DNA of 47,485 bases, taken from contig JBNRMJ010000034.1 of the NCBI GenBank assembly GCA_050309435.1, positions 1-47,485 on the forward strand, given 5' to 3'. The DNA comes from CAYXVJ01 sp050309435 (GTDB lineage Bacteria; Bacillota; Clostridia; Saccharofermentanales; Fastidiosipilaceae). Below are positions 40,011 through 47,485 of the stretch, piece after piece. A program made the position numbers and the translations under genes. A model generated the notes under the pieces. It was given only the letters and a program-made list of their open reading frames with translations. It was not told the DNA's origin and did no database searches. How positions within the stretch are numbered: position 1 is the stretch's first letter; each line of letters begins with the position of its first letter.

Positions 40011-40904
40011 ATGCTGAACAGTATGACCGGGTTCGGACGAGGTGTCGCCGAAAAAGATGATTCCAAAGTGAGCGTCGACATAAAGTCGGTCAACAATCGC
40101 TTTTTCGATGTACAAGTGAGGATGCCTCGCGATTTGTCGAGCCTGGAACTTGGCTTACGTCAACTATGTCAGAAGAAAGTTGCCAGAGGCAAGCTTGAGG
40201 TCAGCGTCTCCTGGAGTCGACAGTCGGCAGGTTCGGAGATGATCGAAGCTGATTTACCCCTGGCCAAATCTTATGCGAATGCGATCAATCTGATTGCCAG
40301 CGAGATCGGCGCGCCCTATACATATATGCCTGATGCGCAACAGATTGCATCCCTGCCGCATGTTCTAAAATCAGCCGAAAATGAAACGGATATAGATTTC
40401 TGGCAGGAACTGCTGAATGCGGCTTGCGAGGAAGCGCTGGATAATCTTCTGGAAATGCGGGCGGCCGAAGGAATGTGGCTGCGCGATGACATTCGCGAAA
40501 AAGCAGGTAAGCTCCGTGCCTATCGTTTAAAAGTACTCGAGCGTGCTCCCGAGGTGATCTCGGCTTATCAGGATCGTCTGAAAGAGAAAGTCGAACAGCT
40601 TCTGGGCGAACGGGCAGGCGAAATCTTCACAGAGAGCCGCCTGGCGGCCGAGGTGCTGGTTTTCGCCGATAAGGCGAGCGTAGACGAAGAACTGGTTCGC
40701 CTCGAAAGTCACCTGAATGCTCTCGACGAGATTCTGGATGCCGACGGCAGTAACGGTAAGAAACTGGATTTTTTGATTCAGGAAATTAACCGTGAAATCA
40801 ATACGATCGGGTCGAAGGCCAATGACCTGGCGATCACGACAGCCGTGGTCGAAATGAAATCGATTTTGGAGAAGATCAGAGAGCAAGTACAGAACATCGA
40901 GTAA
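40011..40904 (+). CDS. yicC: YicC-family endoribonuclease
   Basis: 297 aa. N terminus MLNSMTGFGRG and DIKSVNNRFFDVQVRMPRDL are diagnostic; the C terminus has NGKKLDFLIQEINREINTIGSKA and TTAVVEMKSILEKIREQVQNIE. Family members are RNases in E. coli (YicC) and Bacillus (YloC). I chose ATG 40011 preceded by GGAGGA; TTG 39996 lies before that site. First gene of the yicC-remA-gmk-rpoZ set, in the Bacillus order. Confidence 0.92.
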   Translation: MLNSMTGFGRGVAEKDDSKVSVDIKSVNNRFFDVQVRMPRDLSSLELGLRQLCQKKVARGKLEVSVSWSRQSAGSEMIEADLPLAKSYANAINLIASEIGAPYTYMPDAQQIASLPHVLKSAENETDIDFWQELLNAACEEALDNLLEMRAAEGMWLRDDIREKAGKLRAYRLKVLERAPEVISAYQDRLKEKVEQLLGERAGEIFTESRLAAEVLVFADKASVDEELVRLESHLNALDEILDADGSNGKKLDFLIQEINREINTIGSKANDLAITTAVVEMKSILEKIREQVQNIE

Positions 40905-40965
40905 ACAGGCACGATATACACCTGGATAGAGCCGTATTTGAAAAGAGTTTTGGAAGGTAATAAAG

Positions 40966-41241
40966 TTGAGCAGCGAGTTTATCAAAATTGGATATAGCAA
41001 TATGGTTAACGGTTCGCGTATCATCGCGATCGTGAGTCCCGATTCCGCTCCGGTTCGACGCATGATTCAGGATGCCCGGGATCGCGGCGCCTTGATCGAT
41101 GCTTCGTCCGGTAAGAAAACCAGAGCCGTTTTGGTCATGGATAGCGATCAGTTGATTCTATCTGCTTTATCCCCCGAGGATCTTGATGCCCGAATCAGTA
41201 ACGATAGCGAACGACAAAACAGCGATGATGTGGCAGAATAA
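40966..41241 (+). CDS. remA: RemA/DUF370 family regulatory protein
   Basis: 91 aa. It matches the extracellular-matrix regulator RemA of Bacillus: FIKIGYSNMVNGSRIIAIVSPDSAPVRRMI then GALIDASSGKKTRAVLVMDSDQLILSAL. RemA forms ring-like oligomers and binds DNA with repeated half-sites to activate matrix and osmolyte genes; its targets here are unknown. The TTG start has GGAAGG 8 nt upstream. The C-terminal 15 residues are acidic. gmk follows. Confidence 0.9.
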   Translation: MSSEFIKIGYSNMVNGSRIIAIVSPDSAPVRRMIQDARDRGALIDASSGKKTRAVLVMDSDQLILSALSPEDLDARISNDSERQNSDDVAE

Positions 41242-41288
41242 CTAGCTACTCAACACATTCACTTTGACAGTAGACAGAGGTACCTTCT

Positions 41289-41942
41289 TTGGTGGGAGAC
41301 GAGAATAGATTGACTGGTAATACTAATTTTGAAATTCAGCCTGAAGGCGTGGTTATCTGCCTTTCGGGACCTTCGGGAGTAGGAAAGGGCACGGTAATCG
41401 ATGCTTTAATGGAGCTGACCGATAAACTCGTGCACTCGGTGTCCGTGACAACAAGACAGCCGCGGCCGATGGAGGCGGAAGGTGTTCAGTACTACTTCCG
41501 TACCAGAGAAGAGTTCGAACTGCTGCTCAGTCGGGGAGACATCCTGGAATTTGACGAGTACTGCGGAAATTACTACGGCACGCCGCGCGAACCTATCCTC
41601 GAAAAGATGTCTCAGGGTATCAATGTGATCATGGACGTTACCGTGCCGGGGTCGCTACAAACCATTCAGAACTTCCCGGAAGCCATTGGTATTTTCCTGC
41701 TCCCGCCGAGTTTTACCGAATTGCGCCGCCGTTTAGTCGGACGAGGTACCGAAGACTCCGAGACCATCGAACGACGAATGGAAAAAGCCGTACATGAGAT
41801 TAGTCAGGCTGGGAAATTCAAATATATTCTGGTAAACTATGATGTCCAGGAAACAGCCCGTTTGATTTTGTCGATTCTGGAGGCCGAACAACATTTGGCC
41901 GCGAATTTAAAAGGAATTGAACAAATGATTATTAACAGGTAA
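41289..41942 (+). CDS. gmk: Guanylate kinase
   Basis: 217 aa. P-loop SGPSGVGKGT, then VSVTTRQPRPMEAEGVQYYF (GMP-binding) and FDEYCGNYYGTP, followed by the LID-like RRLVGRGTEDSETIERRM. It converts GMP to GDP. The start is uncertain: TTG 41289, with AGAGGT 8 nt upstream, or TTG 41310 closer to the conserved region. The family position between remA and rpoZ supports the assignment. Confidence 0.93.
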   Translation: MVGDENRLTGNTNFEIQPEGVVICLSGPSGVGKGTVIDALMELTDKLVHSVSVTTRQPRPMEAEGVQYYFRTREEFELLLSRGDILEFDEYCGNYYGTPREPILEKMSQGINVIMDVTVPGSLQTIQNFPEAIGIFLLPPSFTELRRRLVGRGTEDSETIERRMEKAVHEISQAGKFKYILVNYDVQETARLILSILEAEQHLAANLKGIEQMIINR

Positions 41943-42063
41943 AATCAAAACGTTATATGTTCATAAGGCCCGCTGCGTGCTTAATGACATAATAAATTCA
42001 AAGCCATGAACCCGGTAAGCGATAGATGGACTCGCTTATTCGTTCAAAATACAGGAGGCCGTC

Positions 42064-42642
42064 ATGCTGAATAAACCACCCTTAGATGAATTACTGCCGA
42101 AAACCGAGAATCGCTATACCCTGGCGGTTCTTGTTGCGAAGCGAGCCCGTCAACTGGTTGACGGTGCTCAGCCCATGATCAATTCGGAATCTCCGAATCT
42201 GGTTACCCTGGCCAGCGAAGAAGTCGCGGAATCGGCCGTGGTAGGTGTCCCCGGCGATCACCAGCCGGTGATTCCGATCAGACCAGAAATCGAGGCCCAG
42301 CGTCTGGCTGCCGAGCGCGATGCCGATAATGATATGACCTTTGACCTCCTTCAGCAGGTCCAGGTGGTACAGCCGGTCGCCGAACCGGAAGCCCCTGCAC
42401 CCCGTCCTTCTTTAATCAAGATTCTCGGCGACGACGGAGAAATTTACGACCAGGAAGATCTGAACGAAGACGGCACGCTTAAGGAAGAAACAGCCGGCGA
42501 TGATCACGGCGACGAATCCGATGCCGAGCTCGAGATCGATGAAGAAGGACTGGCCGAACTTGAAGGCGTTGTCGATGAAGATGATTTGGACTTGACAGAC
42601 GATTTGGATTTAACCGATGACGAAGATACGGAGGAGGCTTAA
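42064..42642 (+). CDS. rpoZ: RNA polymerase omega subunit with long acidic C-terminal tail
   Basis: 192 aa, two to three times the usual 70-90. Residues 1-65 are the omega core (LLPKTENRYTLAVLVAKRARQLVDG and VTLASEEVAE), which binds the beta prime subunit and helps assemble RNA polymerase. Residues 70-115 are a Pro/Ala-rich linker. The rest is extremely acidic, with a DLDLTDD repeat (DDLDLTDDLDLTDDEDTEEA). The acidic tail recalls that of the Gram-positive delta subunit (RpoE). AGGAGG lies 5 nt before the ATG. The glyS ribosome binding site is within its last codons. Confidence 0.9.
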   Translation: MLNKPPLDELLPKTENRYTLAVLVAKRARQLVDGAQPMINSESPNLVTLASEEVAESAVVGVPGDHQPVIPIRPEIEAQRLAAERDADNDMTFDLLQQVQVVQPVAEPEAPAPRPSLIKILGDDGEIYDQEDLNEDGTLKEETAGDDHGDESDAELEIDEEGLAELEGVVDEDDLDLTDDLDLTDDEDTEEA

Positions 42643-42644
42643 GT

Positions 42645-44033
42645 ATGCCTGAATGGAAGACCATGGATAAGATTGTCGCACTCGCCAAGAATCGCGGCTT
42701 TATCTTTCCCGGATCCGAAATCTACGGCGGTTTGGCCAATTCGTGGGACTACGGTCCTCTCGGCGTTGAACTGAAGAATAATGTTAAGCAGGCATGGTGG
42801 CAGAAGTTTGTGCGCGAAAACGAGTACAACGTCGGCCTCGATGCGGCGATCCTGATGAATCCCAAAACCTGGGAGGCTTCCGGTCATTTATCTTCTTTTA
42901 CCGATCCGCTGACCGACTGTAAGAATTGCCGCTCGCGTTTTCGTGCCGATAACTTGATCGACGACTGGAATGCCGAACAGGGCATCGAACTCACGGTTGA
43001 CGGTTGGGAAAATGCCGCGTTGATTTCTTATATACGCGATAACGAAATTCCCTGCCCGAGCTGCGGTAAAAAGGATTTTACCGATGTTCGCCAGTTTAAT
43101 ATGATGTTTAAAACCTTTCAGGGCGTAACTGAGGACAGTCAGTCCGAGTTGTATTTACGTCCCGAAACGGCTCAGGGTATTTTTGTCAATTATCGTAATG
43201 TCCAGCGTTCGATGAGAAAGAAAATTCCTTTCGGCGTGGCCCAAATCGGTAAGTCGTTTCGAAACGAAATCACGCCGGGTAACTTCACATTCAGAACACG
43301 CGAGTTCGAGCAGATGGAGCTCGAGTTCTTCTGTCAACCGGGCAGCAGCCTCGAGTGGTTCCGATACTGGAAGGAATTCTGTCAGCAATGGCTCCTGAAT
43401 CTGGGCATTCCTGCGGATTCTCTTCGCAGTCGCGACCACAGTGAAGAAGAATTGTCATTCTACTCGGATGCAACCACCGATCTGGAGTTCCTCTTCCCCT
43501 TTGGTTGGGGAGAGCTCTGGGGTATTGCCTCGCGTACCGACTACGACCTGAAGCAACATATGGAGCACTCTCGTCAGGATCTTACATATTTCGATCCTCA
43601 GACCAACGAGAAATATCTGCCCCATGTCGTGGAACCGTCCCTGGGCGCGGACCGTGTAGCCTTGGCTTTCCTGTGTGCGGCTTATGACGAAGAAACACTC
43701 GATAACGGCGAGAGCAGAACCGTCCTTCGTTTCCATCCGGCACTGGCTCCCGTGAAAGTGGCTGTCCTGCCCTTATCGGCCAAGCTGACCGATGCCTGTA
43801 AACCGATTGCCGCCCGACTCAGCAAGTATTGGAACGTGGAGCTCGATGACCGTCAAAGCATTGGAAAAAGATATCGACGCCAAGACGAAATCGGCACGCC
43901 TTACTGCGTGACATTTGACTTCGATTCACTCGAAGATAACTGCGTCACCGTGCGCGAACGCGATAGTATGGAACAAATCAGAATACCGATTGCCCGGCTC
44001 GAAGAGCATTTTACGGGTAAGTTTGACTTTTGA
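42645..44033 (+). CDS. glyS: Glycyl-tRNA synthetase, dimeric alpha2 type
   Basis: 462 aa, normal for the bacterial-Gram-positive alpha2 type. Class II signatures are present: motif 1 region GGLANSWDYGPLGVELKNN, motif 2 in FRNEITPGNFTFRTREFEQMELE, and motif 3 in VEPSLGADRVALAF. The C-terminal anticodon-binding domain (about 365-462) starts LAPVKVAVLPL. A Cys pair set (CKNC, CPSC) may bind zinc. It charges tRNA-Gly. GGAGG sits inside the end of rpoZ, so translation is coupled. Terminator at 44041. Confidence 0.95.
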   Translation: MPEWKTMDKIVALAKNRGFIFPGSEIYGGLANSWDYGPLGVELKNNVKQAWWQKFVRENEYNVGLDAAILMNPKTWEASGHLSSFTDPLTDCKNCRSRFRADNLIDDWNAEQGIELTVDGWENAALISYIRDNEIPCPSCGKKDFTDVRQFNMMFKTFQGVTEDSQSELYLRPETAQGIFVNYRNVQRSMRKKIPFGVAQIGKSFRNEITPGNFTFRTREFEQMELEFFCQPGSSLEWFRYWKEFCQQWLLNLGIPADSLRSRDHSEEELSFYSDATTDLEFLFPFGWGELWGIASRTDYDLKQHMEHSRQDLTYFDPQTNEKYLPHVVEPSLGADRVALAFLCAAYDEETLDNGESRTVLRFHPALAPVKVAVLPLSAKLTDACKPIAARLSKYWNVELDDRQSIGKRYRRQDEIGTPYCVTFDFDSLEDNCVTVRERDSMEQIRIPIARLEEHFTGKFDF

Positions 44034-44040
44034 GGCTTAT

Positions 44041-44072
44041 AGCCGGCACAACTGTGCCGGCTATTATTTTTT
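44041..44072 (+). terminator. Terminator between glyS and ppdK
   Basis: AGCCGGCACA 44041-44050 pairs with TGTGCCGGCT 44053-44062, followed by ATTATTTTTT. Only 13 bases separate the T tract from the ppdK ATG, and these hold its ribosome binding site (AAGGAGGA). Confidence 0.85.
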
Positions 44073-44085
44073 AAGGAGGATTTAT

Positions 44086-46713
44086 ATGCCTAAGTACGTT
44101 TATCTTTTCTCAGAGGGCCGTGCAGACATGCGTAATCTCCTAGGCGGTAAGGGTGCCAATCTAGCCGAAATGACCAATCTCGGGCTGCCCGTACCGTTCG
44201 GCTTCACAATCAGCACCGAGGCTTGTTCGCGTTATTACGAGGACGGTCAGACGATCGCCCCCGAAATCATCGGCGAAGTAAAACTCGCGCTGGCAGAAGT
44301 CGAGAAGAAAGAAGGGAAAAAACTGGGAGATCCTGCCAACCCTCTGCTGGTCTCGGTGCGTTCGGGAGCCAGAGCTTCCATGCCCGGCATGATGGATACG
44401 GTTCTCAATCTTGGTTTGAACAGCGAGGTCGTAAAAGGCTTGAGCGAACTGACCGGGAATGCTCGTTTTGCTTATGACAGCTATCGCCGACTGATCATGA
44501 TGTTTGCGGATGTCGTCATGGATATAAGCAAAGAACATTTCGAGGAAGAACTGGATCGCCTGAAAGCCGAAAAGCAAGTGACCCTGGATACCGATCTGGA
44601 TGCCGATGATATGAAGGAACTGGTCAAACGTTTCCTGACCGTTTACGAAGAAAAGAAGGGCGCTGCATTCCCGGAAGATCCACACGAACAGTTGCTTGCC
44701 ACGATCGAAGCCGTTTTCCGCAGTTGGAATAACGATAGAGCGATCTATTACCGTCGCCAGAATAATATTCCTTCCAGTTGGGGTACAGCGGTTAACGTAC
44801 AGGAGATGGTTTACGGCAATATGGGCGATACATCCGGAACAGGTGTTGCTTTCAGTCGTAATCCTTCTACCGGAGAAAATGCGATTTACGGCGAGTTCCT
44901 GATCAATGCCCAGGGAGAAGATGTGGTTGCGGGTGTGAGAACCCCCATGCCGCTGGCCAGACTCGATGAGATCATGCCCGATGTATACCGGCAGTTCCAT
45001 GACATCGCCAAATTACTCGAGAACCACTATAAAGATATGCAGGATCTGGAGTTTACGATCGAGCGTGGAAAACTCTATATTCTGCAGACGAGAAACGGAA
45101 AACGTACGGCTGCCGCCGCTTTAAAAGTTGCGGTCGATATGGTGGAAGAAGGAATCTTAAGCAAAGCAGATGCCTTGAGTAAGATCAGTGCCGGTTCACT
45201 GGATACTCTGCTTCATCCCGGCTTTGATCCGTCTGCTCTGGCCAAGGCCGAAGCCATAGCCAAAGGCCTGCCCGCTTCGCCCGGTGCCGCCACCGGCCTC
45301 ATCGCTTTCTCGGCAGCCCGCGTTGTAGAGATGGCGGACTCCGGTAAGAAAGTTATCCTGGTCAGACTCGAAACGAGCCCGGAAGATATCGCCGGCATGG
45401 ATCGTTCGCAAGGCATTTTAACCGGTCGCGGCGGTATGACTTCGCACGCGGCGGTTGTTGCCAGAGGCATGGGTAAATGCTGCGTATCGGGTTGCGCGGA
45501 TATTACGATTAACGAACGCGAAGGCTATATTCTGGATAAGAACGGAAAACGCTATCAGGAAGGCGACGAAATTTCACTCAACGGAAGTACCGGTTTCGTT
45601 TATGCCGGTATGCTGCCTACGGTTGACGCCGAATTGACGGGTGACTTCGCCACGATTATGGAGTGGGCCGATGAAATCAGAAAGATCGATGTTCGGGCGA
45701 ATGCCGATACACCGAAGGATGCCACCATCGCCCGCAATCTCGGTGCCAAAGGTATCGGTCTGACCAGAACCGAGCACATGTTCTTCGACAAGGAAAGAAT
45801 TTTCCTCTTCAGACAGATGATCATGGCCGACAGAGAAGAGAGCAGAAGAAAAGCACTCGCTAAACTCCTGCCGATCCAGCAAGCCGATTTCGAGGGTATT
45901 TTCGAAGCGATGGCCGGTCTGCCGGTGACTATTCGCCTGCTCGATCCTCCGCTGCACGAATTCCTGCCGACAGAGGCTCCCGATATCGAAGCCCTGGCTG
46001 CCGAACTGGGTATTGAGCTTTCATTGTTAAAGGACAAAATTCTGGCACTGCACGAGCTTAATCCCATGATGGGTCATCGCGGTCTTCGTCTGGCCGTGTC
46101 TTATCCCGAGATTGCTGAAATGCAAACCGAAGCGATCATCCGTGCTGCCATTGAACAGGGACGCAGGAATAATCCGGTTGTTCCGGAGATCATGATTCCT
46201 CTGGCTTCGGATCCTGCAGAACTGCGTTACGTTGCAAACATTGTCCGTAAAAAGGCAGATGAATTGATCCGTGCGGAAGGCGTTGACCTGAAGTATTCCG
46301 TCGGTGCCATGATCGAGACGCCTCGCGCGGCTCTTCTGGCGGGCGAGTTGGCGGAGTATGCAGAATTCTTCAGCTTCGGAACGAATGATCTGACCCAGCT
46401 CGCTTATGGCCTGTCGCGCGACGATGCCGGCCGTATCCTGGAAGATTACTATACCGCCGGTATATTCGAGACGGATCCTACAGCTCTGCTGGACCGGAAA
46501 GGTGTCGGACGTCTGATGGAAATTGCTGTCAAAGATGCCCGCGACGCGAAGAAAGATATCAAGCTGGGTATCTGCGGCGAACATGGCGGTGAACCGTCTT
46601 CGGTTCAGTTCTGTGCCCGCGTCGGTTTGAACTATGTCTCCTGTTCACCGTTCCGCGTGCCGATTGCCCGTCTGGCAGCCGCTCAGGCCGAGATCGAAAA
46701 CAAGAGTAATTAG
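44086..46713 (+). CDS. ppdK: Pyruvate, phosphate dikinase
   Basis: 875 aa, the exact usual size. It interconverts pyruvate, ATP and Pi with PEP, AMP and PPi, and is the glycolytic or gluconeogenic PEP step in many anaerobes. N-terminal nucleotide-binding domain begins YLFSEGRADMRNLLGGKGANLAEM; the phosphohistidine is in GGMTSHAAVVARGMG (about residue 455); the C-terminal PEP/pyruvate barrel ends with LGICGEHGGEPSS. I chose ATG 44086 after AAGGAGGA. The longer ORF start at 43915 lies in glyS and is not supported. Confidence 0.97.
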   Translation: MPKYVYLFSEGRADMRNLLGGKGANLAEMTNLGLPVPFGFTISTEACSRYYEDGQTIAPEIIGEVKLALAEVEKKEGKKLGDPANPLLVSVRSGARASMPGMMDTVLNLGLNSEVVKGLSELTGNARFAYDSYRRLIMMFADVVMDISKEHFEEELDRLKAEKQVTLDTDLDADDMKELVKRFLTVYEEKKGAAFPEDPHEQLLATIEAVFRSWNNDRAIYYRRQNNIPSSWGTAVNVQEMVYGNMGDTSGTGVAFSRNPSTGENAIYGEFLINAQGEDVVAGVRTPMPLARLDEIMPDVYRQFHDIAKLLENHYKDMQDLEFTIERGKLYILQTRNGKRTAAAALKVAVDMVEEGILSKADALSKISAGSLDTLLHPGFDPSALAKAEAIAKGLPASPGAATGLIAFSAARVVEMADSGKKVILVRLETSPEDIAGMDRSQGILTGRGGMTSHAAVVARGMGKCCVSGCADITINEREGYILDKNGKRYQEGDEISLNGSTGFVYAGMLPTVDAELTGDFATIMEWADEIRKIDVRANADTPKDATIARNLGAKGIGLTRTEHMFFDKERIFLFRQMIMADREESRRKALAKLLPIQQADFEGIFEAMAGLPVTIRLLDPPLHEFLPTEAPDIEALAAELGIELSLLKDKILALHELNPMMGHRGLRLAVSYPEIAEMQTEAIIRAAIEQGRRNNPVVPEIMIPLASDPAELRYVANIVRKKADELIRAEGVDLKYSVGAMIETPRAALLAGELAEYAEFFSFGTNDLTQLAYGLSRDDAGRILEDYYTAGIFETDPTALLDRKGVGRLMEIAVKDARDAKKDIKLGICGEHGGEPSSVQFCARVGLNYVSCSPFRVPIARLAAAQAEIENKSN

Positions 46714-46771
46714 TATAGTGGTTTAGAGCAGTCTGTGCCCGGCGTCCTTTCGATGGTCAAATAACCGTATA

Positions 46772-46817
46772 AAAAGGGTATTGCACGTATACTGTGTGCA
46801 GTACCCTTTTATTTTCT
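46772..46817 (+). terminator. Terminator of ppdK
   Basis: AAAAGGGTA 46772-46780 pairs with TACCCTTTT 46802-46810, and TGCAC/GTGCA continues the stem with one G-U pair. T-rich tail ATTTTCT follows. Confidence 0.82.
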
Positions 46818-46846
46818 ATAGGAGCTTACTTCAGGAGGTTTAGGCT

Positions 46847-47200
46847 ATGAAGCCAAAAGAAATACTCTCTTTGTGGGTCGATGCGTTTAATAACGCCGAT
46901 GTCGAGGCGCTTGCCGATTTATATGAGGTAAATGCCGTCAACCATCAGGTCGCCAATGAACCGGTCATCGGTAAAGAAGCGATAAAGAATATGTTTGAAC
47001 ATGAATTTGCTCAAGCAAAAATGATTTGTATTGTGGAACATATCTTTGAAGACGGACAATGGGCGATCATGGAATGGCGCGATCCTTTGGGCTTGAGAGG
47101 CTGCGGCTTCTTTCAAATCGTAAATAACAAGATACTGTTTCAAAGGGGTTATTGGGATAAGCTATCTTTTATGAAGCTGCACCATTTATCAAACCAATAA
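46847..47200 (+). CDS. NTF2/SnoaL-like cone-fold protein
   Basis: 117 aa single-domain protein. The sequence MKPKEILSLWVDAFNNADVEALADLYEVNAVNHQVANEPVIGKEAIKNMF, broken here only for description, has the helix-then-strand pattern of the NTF2-like superfamily with the family's D..A....Y...AV.H motif. Such proteins range from enzymes (isomerases, hydratases) to binding proteins; no reaction is readable. AGGAGGTT lies 5 nt before the ATG. It stands alone between the ppdK terminator and the rRNA promoter. Confidence 0.78.
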   Translation: MKPKEILSLWVDAFNNADVEALADLYEVNAVNHQVANEPVIGKEAIKNMFEHEFAQAKMICIVEHIFEDGQWAIMEWRDPLGLRGCGFFQIVNNKILFQRGYWDKLSFMKLHHLSNQ

Positions 47201-47379
47201 GCCGCAGGTTTACAAGGGCTTTCGTATCGTATGAGACATTAAGGCCTATATCTAATTGCGATAATAAAAACCCTTAGCGATAAGCTTACACCCAATAATT
47301 CGAAGAGCATCCGATGGGACTCCAGGGCGAAACGCCCGGAAGAGTTGCAAAATTGCCAAGAAAAGCAGCGAAAAAGGGC

Positions 47380-47409
47380 TTGACGATTCTCGGGGGTAGG
47401 TGGTACTAT
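47380..47409 (+). promoter_or_regulatory. Strong promoter, probably of an rRNA operon
   Basis: TTGACG 47380-47385 and TACTAT 47404-47409 with an 18-bp spacer, preceded by an A-rich tract (AAAAGCAGCGAAAAAGGG) that could serve as an UP element. Confidence 0.68.
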
Positions 47410-47415
47410 AGCTGA

Positions 47416-47485
47416 GCGCCTCACGAGTGAGGCCGGACCTTGAAAATTGAACAGAGACAAATAGTGCAAACACAAATATACGAGC
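47416..47485 (+). other. Leader region of an rRNA operon (16S lies beyond the window edge)
   Basis: Begins with the hairpin GCCTCAC/GTGAGGC (47418-47433) and is followed by GGACCTTGAAAATTGAACAG. That phrase is characteristic of the spacer or leader just before rRNA genes in Bacillota. The mature 16S sequence is not reached in the window. Confidence 0.62.

Noticed and set aside
43915..44085. Longer start for pyruvate phosphate dikinase
   Set aside because: This 57-residue extension overlaps glyS in another frame, has no ribosome binding site and no similarity to the family. ATG 44086 follows AAGGAGGA and gives the canonical N terminus.
1..47485. CRISPR arrays, transposons, prophage and tRNA genes
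   Set aside because: No regularly spaced direct repeats, no transposase or integrase and no cloverleaf or typical GTTCGA arm in a plausible place was noticed in any intergenic gap.

Overview
The window reads as a chromosomal segment of a Gram-positive, probably anaerobic, member of the Clostridia (Bacillota) with roughly balanced GC. This is inferred from gene content: a T-box leader on pheST, the tmk-darA-holB-ricT-trmN6-rsmI and yicC-remA-gmk-rpoZ gene orders known from Bacillus and Clostridia, a type III glutamine synthetase, pyruvate phosphate dikinase, Gram-positive type dgkA, an HPr with the Ser46 region, and strong AGGAGG-type ribosome binding sites. Several genes clearly start with TTG. 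I cannot name a genus. No phage, IS element, CRISPR array or tRNA gene was seen.

Layout. 1-3.7 kb: a receiver-PAS-PAS-GGDEF-EAL c-di-GMP phosphodiesterase, a GFA-family zinc protein and a QueD-like protein that lacks the catalytic cysteine and carries a zinc ribbon. 3.7-6.7 kb: a small sugar or polyol catabolic island with two paralogous TIM-barrel isomerases/epimerases and a Gfo/Idh/MocA dehydrogenase; an 18-bp palindrome precedes the first isomerase and a LacI-type operator follows the promoter of the second. 6.7-9.3 kb: a TetR repressor divergent from a MACPF-domain lipoprotein with a C-terminal beta-prism-like triple repeat; two tandem palindromic operators overlap a near-consensus promoter. 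9.3-14.4 kb: a two-gene chromate-type transporter with a divergent LysR regulator, a PAP2 phosphatase, a secreted M23/SH3 cell wall protein, a YitT-like membrane protein and a 74-residue protein. 14.4-18.2 kb: T-box and pheS-pheT. 18.3-21.1 kb: a membrane diguanylate cyclase, an AIM24-family protein and the SRP RNA gene. 21.2-24.3 kb: glnN and a very basic low-complexity protein.

24.4-33.0 kb: the tmk operon (DNA replication, c-di-AMP sensing, RNA maturation and modification), ending in a large YfhO-family membrane protein. 33.1-36.6 kb: rplM-rpsI, then dgkA and the t6A/ribosome modification genes tsaE-tsaB-rimI. 36.7-40.9 kb: an HPr-like protein with an altered active-site loop, uvrC, a metallophosphoesterase and yicC. 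41-46.8 kb: remA, gmk, an omega subunit with a long acidic tail, glyS and ppdK. The window ends with an NTF2-like protein and then a strong promoter and leader that look like the start of an rRNA operon lying just past the right edge.

The most unusual local system is the TetR/MACPF pair at 6.7-9.3 kb: a potential pore-forming lipoprotein of a fold better known from immunity and toxins, with its own dedicated repressor and tandem operators. A second theme is the addition of long, charged, disordered tails to housekeeping proteins (omega, RicT, YfhO).
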